Assembly (NCBI GenBank): GCA_032027045.1
Contig: JAVSMU010000001.1
Span: 1,934,039 to 1,998,038 of the forward strand
Direction of reading: 5' to 3'
From: Truepera sp.
GTDB lineage: Bacteria; Deinococcota; Deinococci; Deinococcales; Trueperaceae
DNA: 64,000 nt
The notes under the pieces are model-generated. The model was not told where the DNA came from. It did no database searches and saw nothing but the letters and a program-made list of their open reading frames with translations. Positions 53,211 to 61,980 of this stretch are shown in pieces (position 1 is the stretch's first letter; each line of letters opens with the position of its first letter). A program made the position numbers and the translations under genes.

Positions 53211-53377
53211 TAGAATCGTGCGTCAGGCCGCTTGCCGGCGCGCGGCACCCAGCAACCACCCTCCGAACCCCGCTTCCGGGGCCCGGGTAGGCCTCCAGCA
53301 GGCTCGTGAGGCACCCGTCAGGGGATACCCCCACGGGGCGCTGGTGGGGCGCCGGCCGGCAGGCAACGGAGGTCACG
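53211..53377 (+). promoter_or_regulatory. gyrA promoter and long leader
   Basis: TAGAAT (53211-53216) would give a leader of about 155 nt, the longest clear case besides argG. It contains a CCCCG-CTTC-CGGGG hairpin (around 53269-53282) and ends with GGAGGT 5 nt before the TTG start. No known riboswitch was recognised. Confidence 0.5.
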
Positions 53378-55819
53378 TTGAACGAGGGTCAAGTCGTCGC
53401 GGTCCAGATCACGGACGAGATCAAGACGAGCTTCATCAATTACGCCATGTCCGTCATCGTGGAGCGCGCGCTCCCCGACGTTCGCGACGGGCTCAAGCCG
53501 GTTCAGCGCCGCATCTTGTTCGCCATGCGGCAGATGGGCCTGGCGTCCAACCGCAAGCACTCGAAGAGCGCCGGCGTGGTCGGCGAGGTCATCGGCAAGT
53601 ACCACCCGCACGGCGACAGCGCCATCTACGACGCCATGGTGCGGTTGGCGCAGGACTGGAACCTGCGTTACCGGCTGGTGGACGGGCAGGGGAACTTCGG
53701 CTCGATAGACGGTGACCCGGCCGCGGCCTACCGCTACACCGAGGCCCGCCTCACCGCCTTCTCCGAAGCCATGCTGGCGGACATCGAGAAGGAAACGGTC
53801 TCGTTCCGCGACAACTTCGACGGCCAGCTCCAGGAGCCCACCGTCCTGCCCTCGGCCGTACCGAACCTGCTCGTCAACGGCGCCGCGGGCATTGCCGTGG
53901 GCATGGCCACCAACATGGCCCCTCACAACCTGGGCGAGATAGTCGATGCGCTCGTCGCCATGATCCAGAACCCGGCCATCGATACGGCCGAGCTCATGGA
54001 GCACGTGCAGGGCCCCGACTTCCCCACGGGTGGCATCATCGGCCGCGACGGCATCAGGCAGGCGTTCGAGACGGGCCGCGGCAGCATCAGGGTGCGTGGC
54101 CGGGCGCGGATCGAGGACCACACGCAGAAGGCCGCCATCGTGGTCACCGAGATCCCCTACCAGGTCAACAAGACCTCGCTCATCCAGACGGTGGCGCAGC
54201 TCGTTCGCGCCAAGAAGATCGAGGACATCAGCAACATCCGTGACGAGTCGGACCGCCACGGCATGCGCATCGTGTTCGAGGTGAAGCGCGGCGCCATCCC
54301 GCAGCTCGTCCTCAACCAGCTCTACAAGTTCACGCAGTTGCAGACGACGTTCGCCGTGAACAACGTGGTCATCGTCGAGAACGCGCCGCGCATCCTCTCC
54401 CTCAAGGAGATGCTGCGCTACTACCTCGACCACCGCGTAGTGGTCGTGCGGCGCCGGTCCGACTTCGAGCTGAGGAAAGCGCGCGAGCGCGCCCATATCC
54501 TCGAGGGCTACCTCATCGCGCTCGACAACCTCGACGCGGTCATCGCCCTCATCCGCGCGTCCAAGGACGGGCCCGAGGCCAAGATCGGCCTCATGCGCGA
54601 GTTCGAGCTGTCGGACCCGCAGGCGCAGGCCGTGCTCGACATGCGCCTGCAGCGCCTCACCGGGCTCGAGCGCGAGAAGATCAACGACGAGTACCGCGAC
54701 CTGCAAGAAGAGATAGCCCGCCTCGAGCTCATCCTCACCGACGAGGTCGAGCTCTGGCGCGTCATCCGCCAGGAGCTGCTCGACGTCAGGAAGCAGTTCG
54801 CCGATCCGCGCCGCACGGCCATAACGGACCTGACGGACGACATCGGCAAGGAAGACCTGATCGCCGAGGAGACGGTGACGGTCACGCTCACGCGCGGGGG
54901 TTACATCAAGCGCACGGCCATCACGGCCTACCGGCAGCAGGCGCGCGGTGGCCGCGGCGCAACCGCCGCCAAGGTCAAGGAGGACGACGTCAACTCCATC
55001 CTCCTCGTAGGCAGCACCCACGACTTCCTCCTCTTCTTCACCGACCGGGGCCGCGTCTACCGCGAGAAGATCTACGACATCCCCGAGTTCGAGCGCGCCG
55101 CCCGCGGCAGTCACATCCGCAACCTGCTCCCCCTCACCGAGGGCGAGAACGTGCAGACGGTGCTGTCTCTCAAGAGCCTCGACCGCGACGGCTACTTCGT
55201 GTTCGCCACCAAGGGCGGCCTCGTCAAGCGCACGCTCATCCGCGAGTACGGCAACATCAACGTTTCCGGGCTGGTGGCCATCAACCTGCTGGACGGTGAC
55301 GAGCTGGTCGCCGTGCGCATCACCGACGGCCAGGCCGACATAGTGCTGGGAACACACAAGGGTCAGGCGATCCGCTTCCCGGAGAGCGACGCGCGCGATA
55401 CCGGGCGCGCCACCCAGGGGGTCATCGGGATCAGGCTGCGCAAGGGAGACGCGGTGGTCAGCCTCGAGGCGATAGCCGAGGGCCAGAAGGAGAACGCCGA
55501 GCTGCTGAGCGTCACGGAGCAGGGATTAGGCAAGCGCACCGCGCTCGCCGAGTTCCCCATCCAGGGGCGCGGTGGCCAGGGCGTCATCGGGCACCGCCTC
55601 TCGGACCGGACGGGCGCCATGGTCACCCTCGCTCGCGTCACCGGCACCGAGGAACTGTTCGTACTCTCGGAGAACGGCATCCTGATTCGCACCGCGGTCA
55701 GCGAGATCAGCTCGTACGGGCGCGCCACCCAGGGCGTCAACATCATGCGCGTGGGCGAGGGCGACGGCGTCGTTGGCGCCATGGTCCTGCCAGGCGAGGA
55801 CGAGCTCGACAAGATCTGA
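53378..55819 (+). CDS. gyrA: DNA gyrase subunit A
   Basis: An 813-residue type IIA topoisomerase subunit. It has the N-terminal [31 protein letters not shown], the quinolone-region [21 protein letters not shown], and the catalytic Tyr in [10 protein letters not shown]. The C-terminal domain has six beta-pinwheel blades, and the GyrA box near QQARGGRG (residues about 525-533) identifies gyrase over ParC. In the QRDR the second key position reads S-A-I-Y-D (Asp present). The TTG at 53378 is chosen for the adjacent GGAGGT and family start. gyrB is not adjacent. Confidence 0.96.
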   Translation: MNEGQVVAVQITDEIKTSFINYAMSVIVERALPDVRDGLKPVQRRILFAMRQMGLASNRKHSKSAGVVGEVIGKYHPHGDSAIYDAMVRLAQDWNLRYRLVDGQGNFGSIDGDPAAAYRYTEARLTAFSEAMLADIEKETVSFRDNFDGQLQEPTVLPSAVPNLLVNGAAGIAVGMATNMAPHNLGEIVDALVAMIQNPAIDTAELMEHVQGPDFPTGGIIGRDGIRQAFETGRGSIRVRGRARIEDHTQKAAIVVTEIPYQVNKTSLIQTVAQLVRAKKIEDISNIRDESDRHGMRIVFEVKRGAIPQLVLNQLYKFTQLQTTFAVNNVVIVENAPRILSLKEMLRYYLDHRVVVVRRRSDFELRKARERAHILEGYLIALDNLDAVIALIRASKDGPEAKIGLMREFELSDPQAQAVLDMRLQRLTGLEREKINDEYRDLQEEIARLELILTDEVELWRVIRQELLDVRKQFADPRRTAITDLTDDIGKEDLIAEETVTVTLTRGGYIKRTAITAYRQQARGGRGATAAKVKEDDVNSILLVGSTHDFLLFFTDRGRVYREKIYDIPEFERAARGSHIRNLLPLTEGENVQTVLSLKSLDRDGYFVFATKGGLVKRTLIREYGNINVSGLVAINLLDGDELVAVRITDGQADIVLGTHKGQAIRFPESDARDTGRATQGVIGIRLRKGDAVVSLEAIAEGQKENAELLSVTEQGLGKRTALAEFPIQGRGGQGVIGHRLSDRTGAMVTLARVTGTEELFVLSENGILIRTAVSEISSYGRATQGVNIMRVGEGDGVVGAMVLPGEDELDKI

Positions 55820-55891
55820 CCCGAACCTCGGGCGCCGCGGTCGGCTGACGGCTTGCCGCGGCGCCGTCTGCGGGGCCCATCACTCCTGGGT

Positions 55892-55975
55892 TTGCGGGCG
55901 GCTCGCGGCCAGACCTGCGGGCGTCTCGCGGCCAGACTTGCGGGCGTCTCGCGGCCAGGCTTATGGGCGTCTTGG
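55892..55975. repeat. Tandem 23-bp repeats, three and a half copies
   Basis: Units at 55892-55914, 55915-55937, 55938-55960 and a partial one at 55961-55975 (core GCGGGCGTCTCGCGGCCAG). They abut the TAACAT promoter box of the nucleoside hydrolase gene. Confidence 0.95.
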
Positions 55976-55981
55976 TAACAT
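55976..55981 (+). promoter_or_regulatory. Leaderless-type -10 box for nucleoside hydrolase
   Basis: TAACAT ends 6 nt before the ATG at 55988. The preceding 23-bp repeats occupy the -35 region. Confidence 0.5.
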
Positions 55982-55987
55982 GTCGCG

Positions 55988-56914
55988 ATGCCCATACCCA
56001 TATGGCTGGACTGCGATCCCGGCCACGACGACGTCATCGCCATCTTCCTGGCCGCGCAGCGTTCCGAGCTCGTCGGCATCAGCGTCGTAAGCGGGAACGC
56101 GCCGCTCGCTTTCACCGAGCGCAACGGTCTGATCGCCTGCGAGGTGGCGGGCGTCGCGGCGCCGCTTCACGTCGGCGCCGCCAAGCCGCTCGTCAGACCC
56201 GCCGAGCACGCCGAATACATCCACGGGGAGACGGGCCTGGACGGCCCGACTATCCCGTCCATCACTCTCGAGGCCGCCAGGATGCCGGCCGTCAGGGCAC
56301 TGCTCGACGCGGCGGAGAAGCGCGACGACCTGTGGCTCGTAGCGATAGGCCCGCTCACGAACGTGGCACTGGCGCTGATGCTCGAGCCCGCCCTGGCAAC
56401 ACGCCTCGAGGGCATCAGCATCATGGGTGGCGCTTACGGCCCGGGCAACGTCACCGCGGCGGCGGAGTTCAACATCTGGGCCGACCCGGAGGCGGCGCAG
56501 ATCGTGTTCGAATCGGGCGCCAACCTCGTGCTGGCCGGGCTCGACGTCACCCACCAGTTCATGATGGGGCGCGGCCGCATAGCCCAAATAAGGGCGTTGG
56601 GCACGCGGACCGCGGAGTTCTCGGCCGATCTCCTCGACTACTTCGCGGCTGCTTACGGCCGCTCCTACGGCGGGACCCCACAGGGCCCGCTGCACGACCC
56701 CTGCTCCGTCCTGGCCGTCACCGACCCGGAACTGTTCGAGTCCGAGGCCCGCCATGTGGTGGTGGAGTGCGCGGGCGAGCACACCCGGGGCATGACGGTC
56801 ATCGACAGGCGCACCGGCCCCCGCGTGCAGGAGCCGAACACCAAGCTGCTTACGAAGGTCGACGACGAGGCCGCCTTCCAGGTCCTCATGGAAGCGCTGG
56901 GGGCCTCCAGATGA
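55988..56914 (+). CDS. Inosine-uridine-type nucleoside hydrolase
   Basis: A 308-residue calcium-dependent ribonucleoside hydrolase releasing free base and ribose. The N-terminal DCDPGHDD (IWLDCDPGHDDVIAI) calcium cluster, VSVVSGNAP, LVAIGPLTNVALAL, ISIMGGAYGPGNVTAAAEFNIWADPEAA and LHDPCSVL (Asp for Ca) are all canonical. Substrate preference (purine, pyrimidine or mixed) is open. The stop overlaps an in-frame ATG of the ftsE region. With the phosphorylase at 20.6 kb it gives two nucleoside-salvage routes in the window. Confidence 0.94.
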   Translation: MPIPIWLDCDPGHDDVIAIFLAAQRSELVGISVVSGNAPLAFTERNGLIACEVAGVAAPLHVGAAKPLVRPAEHAEYIHGETGLDGPTIPSITLEAARMPAVRALLDAAEKRDDLWLVAIGPLTNVALALMLEPALATRLEGISIMGGAYGPGNVTAAAEFNIWADPEAAQIVFESGANLVLAGLDVTHQFMMGRGRIAQIRALGTRTAEFSADLLDYFAAAYGRSYGGTPQGPLHDPCSVLAVTDPELFESEARHVVVECAGEHTRGMTVIDRRTGPRVQEPNTKLLTKVDDEAAFQVLMEALGASR

Positions 56915-56961
56915 GACCCCGCACCGGTGGCGCCCGTGGCCCGCAGGCGGTCAGTAAAAGC

Positions 56962-57642
56962 ATGGTCGAATTCCGCCACGTAACCAAGACCTACCCGCGC
57001 ACGCACACGCACGCGCTGAAGGACGTCGACTTTCACATCGCCAAGGGCGAGTTCGTTTACGTTACCGGCCACTCGGGGGCCGGGAAGTCGACGCTGCTCG
57101 CGCTGATGCTCAGACGCATCGTGCCCACCGAGGGCACGGTCGCGGTGGCGGGCAACGACGTCTCGCGGCTGCCGGAATCGCGCTTGCCATACCTGCGGCG
57201 CAGCATCGGCATGATCTTCCAGGACCACCGCCTGTTGGGGCACCTCTCTGCACTCGAGAACCTCACGTTCGCGCTGCGCGCCGTCGGGGCGCGCGGGAAC
57301 CACGAGCAGCGCGCCATGACCGCCCTACGGCAAGTGGGCCTGGCGCATAAGCGCAAGGCGTTCCCGATCGAACTCAGCCTGGGCGAACAGCAACGCGTGG
57401 CCGCCGCCCGCGCGCTGGTGACAGACGCGCCGTTGCTCCTCGCGGACGAACCCACGGGCAACTTAGACCCCGACACCGCCCTCGAGATCATGGAACTCCT
57501 CGACGACATCAACCTGCGCGGCACGACCATCCTGCTCGCCACCCACGCCAGAGACCTGGTCGACAGCTACAAGCGCCGCACCCTGGTGCTGCGCAACGGC
57601 GAACTGGTTCGCGACGACGCGCGTGGCGGGTACTCGCTGTAG
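56962..57642 (+). CDS. ftsE: FtsE-like cell-division ABC ATPase
   Basis: About 226 residues, ABC ATPase that with FtsX activates septal peptidoglycan hydrolases. It starts MVEFRHVTKTYPR, has Walker A GHSGAGKST, the FtsE-like LRRSIGMIFQDHRLLGHLSALENL and Walker B LLLADEPTGNLDPDTA; the signature reads LSLGEQQRVAAARAL, with Leu in place of the usual Gly. ATG 56962 fits the family; ATG 56911 overlapping the previous stop adds 17 residues. ftsX does not follow: the next gene is a convergent phosphoesterase, so the FtsX partner must be encoded elsewhere, or this is another transporter's ATPase. Confidence 0.82.
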   Translation: MVEFRHVTKTYPRTHTHALKDVDFHIAKGEFVYVTGHSGAGKSTLLALMLRRIVPTEGTVAVAGNDVSRLPESRLPYLRRSIGMIFQDHRLLGHLSALENLTFALRAVGARGNHEQRAMTALRQVGLAHKRKAFPIELSLGEQQRVAAARALVTDAPLLLADEPTGNLDPDTALEIMELLDDINLRGTTILLATHARDLVDSYKRRTLVLRNGELVRDDARGGYSL

Positions 57643-57649
57643 GGCTTGC

Positions 57650-58399
57650 TCAGAGCTGCATGACGCTGAAATCGAGCCGGTCGTCGTCCAGCAACAGCTC
57701 CATGAACTGCAGCTTCCCCAAGGCGTCGATCATGGCGAAGCCGTTCTCGCGGTCGACGTAGACCCCCTCTTTCATCACGGTGTGGCCGTAGACCCCGAAG
57801 CGGTGGCCCGCCTGCTTGACCAGCTCCGGCTTGTTGAACCACCACGACTTGGTGTCGGGGTCGTGATAGAAGAAGTCGTCGAACACCTGCATGCCCGGCA
57901 GTGGCCCCGCGTGGGCGAACTGGACGCCATGGAAGACGACCTCCCTGGGCATGGCGCCGAACCACTCCTTGAGGTCGGCGGGTAGCTCCAGGCCACCCTT
58001 GGACGGGTCGAACTCGACGTGGTTCATGCCGCCCCGCGTGGAGAGCTGGTAGCGGTGGTCGCGCGCGGCCTCGTCGTGGTTGCCGAGGATGACCGAGACG
58101 TTGCCACCCGCCTGATCGACGTAGCGCTTGAAGCGGTACAGCTCACGGATCTGCGCCTTGGCCGCCCGCCTCAGGTGATCGGAGTCGGTCGGGTCGTAGG
58201 GCTCCTCACCCACCGCGTTGGCGTAATCACGGGCCTCCTTGTAGTGGACCAGGTCGCCGACGCAGACCACCTTGTAGCGCCCCTCTATCACGGCTTGGGT
58301 GGGTTCAAGCGTGGGGGTGGCGGCCGCGGCGGCCTTGAGGACGCGCCACAACTCCGGCCACTGCCCGTGCACGTCGCCGATGGCGATCACCTTGATCAC
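57650..58399 (-). CDS. Metallophosphoesterase (PPP-like, intact)
   Basis: A 249-residue calcineurin-like phosphoesterase with every motif intact: IGDVHGQW, VGDLVHYK, GNHDEAARD, a FAHAGP histidine and VYGHTVMKEGVYVD. It resembles PrpA-type Ser/Thr phosphatases or Ap4A hydrolases (ApaH branch). It contrasts with the degenerate relative at 25.3 kb. GTG start at 58399. Same strand as, and 34 bp after, the Rad52/DdrA-like gene; the two may be co-transcribed. Confidence 0.88.
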   Translation of the reverse strand: MIKVIAIGDVHGQWPELWRVLKAAAAATPTLEPTQAVIEGRYKVVCVGDLVHYKEARDYANAVGEEPYDPTDSDHLRRAAKAQIRELYRFKRYVDQAGGNVSVILGNHDEAARDHRYQLSTRGGMNHVEFDPSKGGLELPADLKEWFGAMPREVVFHGVQFAHAGPLPGMQVFDDFFYHDPDTKSWWFNKPELVKQAGHRFGVYGHTVMKEGVYVDRENGFAMIDALGKLQFMELLLDDDRLDFSVMQL

Positions 58400-58433
58400 G
58401 CCCCGCTCCCGCCGGCTAGCCGACTGGCGCGCG

Positions 58434-59201
58434 TCACGTCGCCTCCGCCCCGCTCTTCAGCAGCGCACGCAGGCGGCCGTACAGTTCGCGAGACTCCTCC
58501 GCCGTGCTGCCGTAGCCGTTGTAACGAACGACCAGTCGCGCGGCTTCCCTGCCCTGCCCGGCGGCCTTGAGGCGCTCGACCAGCCGTTCGATGACCTCAT
58601 GTCCGGAGTTCTGGACCACAGCAACGCCGGCGAGCCGTTGGGTAGCGTCCGCCGACAAGGTCTCATCGTCGGGCGGTGCCGTGGCGGCGCCGACGCCGAT
58701 GCCTCCTTGCGCCGAGCCGGAGGTGGCTGCTTGCGCAGTCTGCCCCGTGGCGGGACGGCCGGCCGAGGGAAGGCCCTCGGGAAGGTGCGCGACGCCAACC
58801 GGTTCGGGCTCGTACAGCGGCACCTGGGCCTCGGGGTCGTAGTCGACCCAGTAGCTCGGGTCATGTGTAGCGAACGGAAGGCGAAGGCCGAAGAGCTCGG
58901 CGCAACGCGCCAGCACGACCGCGGCGGCGCTTTCGGGGTTCACGCCGGCCGCGTTCACCACCTCGGCCCTGGTGACACCCGAGAGTGTGAGGTTGCCGAC
59001 CAGGGCGGCGGCACCCAGGGGTGCGAGGGTGAACGACCAACCCCCCGCTCCATGGGCCTGGTCGAGGCGTCTGACCACGGCCTCGCGGTCTGCGTACGCT
59101 TCGAGCCTGGCTCTGCCGGCGGAGTCCAACTCGGCGACATGCCACCGCAGGGCTTCTGGGGCCATCGGCATGGTCGGGCTGGCACCGGCTTCGGGCTGCA
59201 C
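58434..59201 (-). CDS. Divergent Rad52/DdrA-like protein
   Basis: A 255-residue protein. Residues about 20-130 resemble the Rad52-fold single-strand annealing domain of Deinococcus DdrA: a helix ending VVRRLDQAHGAGGWSF, strands around LVGNLTLSGVTRAEVV, a helix SAAAVVLARCAELFGL (the usual KAAxSDAxKRxAxxFG position) and YWVDYDPEAQ. A low-complexity linker (about 140-185) joins a helical C-terminus (VIERLVERLKAAGQ...SRELYGRLRALLKSG). DdrA binds 3' ssDNA ends in radiation-resistant Deinococcus. Basic residues of the helix are poorly kept, so annealing activity is uncertain. GTG start after a TATAGT box. Confidence 0.65.
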   Translation of the reverse strand: MQPEAGASPTMPMAPEALRWHVAELDSAGRARLEAYADREAVVRRLDQAHGAGGWSFTLAPLGAAALVGNLTLSGVTRAEVVNAAGVNPESAAAVVLARCAELFGLRLPFATHDPSYWVDYDPEAQVPLYEPEPVGVAHLPEGLPSAGRPATGQTAQAATSGSAQGGIGVGAATAPPDDETLSADATQRLAGVAVVQNSGHEVIERLVERLKAAGQGREAARLVVRYNGYGSTAEESRELYGRLRALLKSGAEAT

Positions 59202-59207
59202 GACAGC

Positions 59208-59213
59208 ACTATA
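59208..59213 (-). promoter_or_regulatory. Leaderless-type -10 box for the DdrA-like gene
   Basis: TATAGT on the minus strand ends 6 nt before the GTG at 59201. One of the best -10 matches in the window. No Deinococcus RDRM palindrome was recognised. Confidence 0.6.
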
Positions 59214-59288
59214 TCAACGCCCCCAGCGGCCACGACGGGAAGGAAACCACGCTTGGCAAGCGCGTGAGGGGCCGAGCCCACGTTGCGG

Positions 59289-59294
59289 TAATGT
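59289..59294 (+). promoter_or_regulatory. Leaderless-type -10 box for the 889-residue protein
   Basis: TAATGT ends 6 nt before the ATG at 59301. Confidence 0.45.
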
Positions 59295-59300
59295 GATGCC

Positions 59301-61970
59301 ATGTTCTCCTTCCGCGCCGCCAAGAAACGTGCAGGCGTGCCGCAAGCGCTGCACTCCACCACCCTTTCGAGGCTGCTGCCGGCACTCCTCTCGTCGCTGG
59401 CGATCGCCTTGAGCGTCGCGCTGGCCCAGTCCGTACCCATGGTCGGGCTCGACGCCTTCGATTACGAGGTAGGGGACGTACTGCACCTGACCGGTGACAA
59501 CCTGGGTCCCGGCGACGCCTACCGCGTGTCGGTCGGCCCGGTTGGCAGCGCCCCGCTCGTGAGCGTGGAGCGAGCCGACGCCTCGGGCTCGATCAGCTAC
59601 AGCACCAGCCTCGAGGCACCGGGCGATCACATCGTCCACGTGGAAGGGCCCGGGCTGAACGCGAGCTTCACGGTCTCCGTTGCGCCCAAGGCCGGCCAGT
59701 CCGGCACACCGCCGCCAGTCCGCACGCCGGAACAGTCGCAGGAGCCGAGCAGCACGGAACCGTCGCAGCAGCCGGGCAGCCCGGGAACGTCACAGCCGCC
59801 CGCAGTCACGGGCGAGCCAGGAACGCCCGAACAACCGGGAGCCGCGCCGCAGGGGCCGGTTCCCACACCTCCGGCCTCCGCCGAGCCGAACTCACAGGAA
59901 CCCGGCGACCAAGGGGCTCAGGGCACCCCTGGCAGCGTGCCCGGGAGCGCCGCGAGCGGGGCTTACCCTACGGCGCAGCTCGTCGACGGCTCCGTGGAGG
60001 GGGTACGGGGCGGTGAGACCGTGTGGTCGCTCAGCTTCCCGCCCCGCAGCGGCGAGACGGCGGGACTGCTTCAGAAGGGCCTCGACGTATACGTCGGCCA
60101 CGGGAACGCCGTGCTGCTCATCGACGCGCGCACCGGGGTAGTCCAGAAGCGCCACCGCCTCCCCGCTCAGGTGTCCGCCATCTCCTTGTCGGGCGGAGTA
60201 CCGCTGGTCACCCTCAGCTATTCCAACGGCGCCGAGGGCCGCGCGGCCATCCTGTCCACTGGTCCGGAGGACGCCGAGCCGTTCGATGTCGACCCGGACC
60301 TCTACGGCTGGCTTCGCAACGAGGCCGCCGTGGCAGATCCGGCCTCGCGCCTCCAGCAGGATCCCACCAACCCCTGGCTATACCTCGAGGCCATGCGCTC
60401 CGCGGCGCCGGGCAGTTCCGAGGAGTCCAAGGCGCTCGAAGGGGCCCAATCCAACGCCGTCACGTTCTACGAGCGGGCGCAGCTCGCCCGCGAGTTGATG
60501 CGCTTCTCACCACCTCACCGCGAGGCGGCCGCTACGGCCATGTATGGCGCCTTCGACGACTTCGTCGCCCGCGGCTACCGCCCGGAACTCCTCTTCGATC
60601 GAGATCTGGCACAAGCCTACGGTTTCCCCCTGGACGCCCTCGAGTCGGCCCTTGGCAAGGGCGACATGCAGGCTGCCGCGTTCTGGGCCGAGAGGGTGTA
60701 CCTGCTCGCCACCCCGGCCGTTCCCGAGACGCAGGCAGCGCTAAGGGAGTATTCCTCCTACCTGAGAGTGGACGGCCAGCGCGAGGCCGCCGACCAATGG
60801 CTCGAGCGCTCACGCGAAGGCGCCGGCTTCGGCCTGGCGTCCGCCATCCGGAAGGTAGCGCTAGACGTGGGCCGCACGGGCTGGTACGGCGTCGCGGCGC
60901 TGTTGGTGGCGCTCCTGGCGCTCTACGTGGCCCTCGCCGCCAAGTACTGGCGCCCACAGTCCCTCAACCTTCGCCGCCAGTCGAGCAAGGGGGGTGGAGC
61001 GCGCTTCTTCTTCCTCCGCTACGCCACCTTCACCGAGAGGCTGGTGGCCGTGCTCCTGCTCATCGCAGCCGCGTGCCTCGCGTCGCTTCAGGGGTGGGCT
61101 CGAGATGGCGACACGCTGCCGGCGGCCTGGGGCTCAGGCTCCCTGGAGTCGGTGCCGGCACTCGACGCGCTGGCCCGCATGCCGGAAGACGGCGCCGACA
61201 TGGCGTTCGTTCGGGGCTACGCCGAGCAGACCTCCGGCGCCGAAGACCCTGCCGCCGAGGCCTACCGCAGCGTGCCTAACGTGGCAGCGGCGGTCAACAA
61301 CCTGGGCGTGTTGTTGGACGACCCCTCGCTCTTCCGCCGTGCACTGGACTTAGAGCCAGGGTTGCCGGCGGCGGCCTTCAACCTCGGCCAGGGCAGCAAT
61401 CCGTCGCGTCTGATGGCGACCTTCGCCCCCGACATGAAAGCGTTGGTGGTGCCCGACGAATCGCGGCTCCGTAGCGCGGTGGCCGGTTCGTTCCAGACCG
61501 CGCTGGCCTCGGTGTTCACCAACCCCTGGCAGACCCTCACCGGGGTGGCCGGCGTGGGACTGGCGCAGTGGTTATGGCTCGTCGTCGTCGTGGCGTTCCT
61601 ACTGTTGACGCTCGTCAACGTGGTCATGCTCGTGCTGCCGCGCCCCCGAGTCGCGCGCAACGCCCCCCGCACGCCGCTCTATCACCTGCTGGCCATCCTG
61701 CTGCCGGGCACGGGGCAGGCGGACGAGTTGTGGGGAGTGCTGCTGTCGGTGCCGTGGGCGATCTTCGGTGTCGACCTGCTGCTGCATTACATGCCCCTGG
61801 GCGTGGGTCCGGCGATGGGCCTGATGACGGACCTGATCGCGCTTGGCGTCATCTACCTCGTGAACCTGGTCGCGTTCCTCGTCGAGTTCGGCTCGTACCA
61901 GCGGAGGATGCGGGCGTTGCGGGCCAACGACCCCGAAACGGCCCGCGCTTACGGCATGAAAGCGGGCTGA
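59301..61970 (+). CDS. Large multidomain envelope protein of unknown function
   Basis: An 889-residue protein I do not recognise. Residues 1-43 look like a signal peptide (LLSSLAIALSVALAQ), followed by an immunoglobulin-like IPT-type domain (FDYEVGDVLHLTGDNLGPGDAYRVSVG), a Pro/Ser/Gln/Glu-rich stretch of about 90 residues, a beta-propeller-like segment (GLDVYVGHGNAVLLIDARTGVVQKRH), helical TPR-like parts, and at least five transmembrane helices after about residue 525 (YGVAALLVALLALYVALAA; LVAVLLLIAAACLASLQ; LWLVVVVAFLLLTLVNVVMLVL). A second TPR-like tract lies between helices (NLGVLLDDPSLFRRALDLEPGLPAAAFNLG). It may sense or assemble envelope components. A DMT transporter gene follows by 10 bp. 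Confidence 0.8.
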   Translation: MFSFRAAKKRAGVPQALHSTTLSRLLPALLSSLAIALSVALAQSVPMVGLDAFDYEVGDVLHLTGDNLGPGDAYRVSVGPVGSAPLVSVERADASGSISYSTSLEAPGDHIVHVEGPGLNASFTVSVAPKAGQSGTPPPVRTPEQSQEPSSTEPSQQPGSPGTSQPPAVTGEPGTPEQPGAAPQGPVPTPPASAEPNSQEPGDQGAQGTPGSVPGSAASGAYPTAQLVDGSVEGVRGGETVWSLSFPPRSGETAGLLQKGLDVYVGHGNAVLLIDARTGVVQKRHRLPAQVSAISLSGGVPLVTLSYSNGAEGRAAILSTGPEDAEPFDVDPDLYGWLRNEAAVADPASRLQQDPTNPWLYLEAMRSAAPGSSEESKALEGAQSNAVTFYERAQLARELMRFSPPHREAAATAMYGAFDDFVARGYRPELLFDRDLAQAYGFPLDALESALGKGDMQAAAFWAERVYLLATPAVPETQAALREYSSYLRVDGQREAADQWLERSREGAGFGLASAIRKVALDVGRTGWYGVAALLVALLALYVALAAKYWRPQSLNLRRQSSKGGGARFFFLRYATFTERLVAVLLLIAAACLASLQGWARDGDTLPAAWGSGSLESVPALDALARMPEDGADMAFVRGYAEQTSGAEDPAAEAYRSVPNVAAAVNNLGVLLDDPSLFRRALDLEPGLPAAAFNLGQGSNPSRLMATFAPDMKALVVPDESRLRSAVAGSFQTALASVFTNPWQTLTGVAGVGLAQWLWLVVVVAFLLLTLVNVVMLVLPRPRVARNAPRTPLYHLLAILLPGTGQADELWGVLLSVPWAIFGVDLLLHYMPLGVGPAMGLMTDLIALGVIYLVNLVAFLVEFGSYQRRMRALRANDPETARAYGMKAG

Positions 61971-61980
61971 CCGGGTCCGC

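Noticed and set aside
53220-53377. SAM-type riboswitch in the gyrA leader
   Set aside because: A CAGCAACC stretch recalls parts of known riboswitches, but the other conserved blocks and pairing are missing.
53318-55357. Very long minus-strand frame opposite gyrA
   Set aside because: Shadow of gyrA, no domain content.
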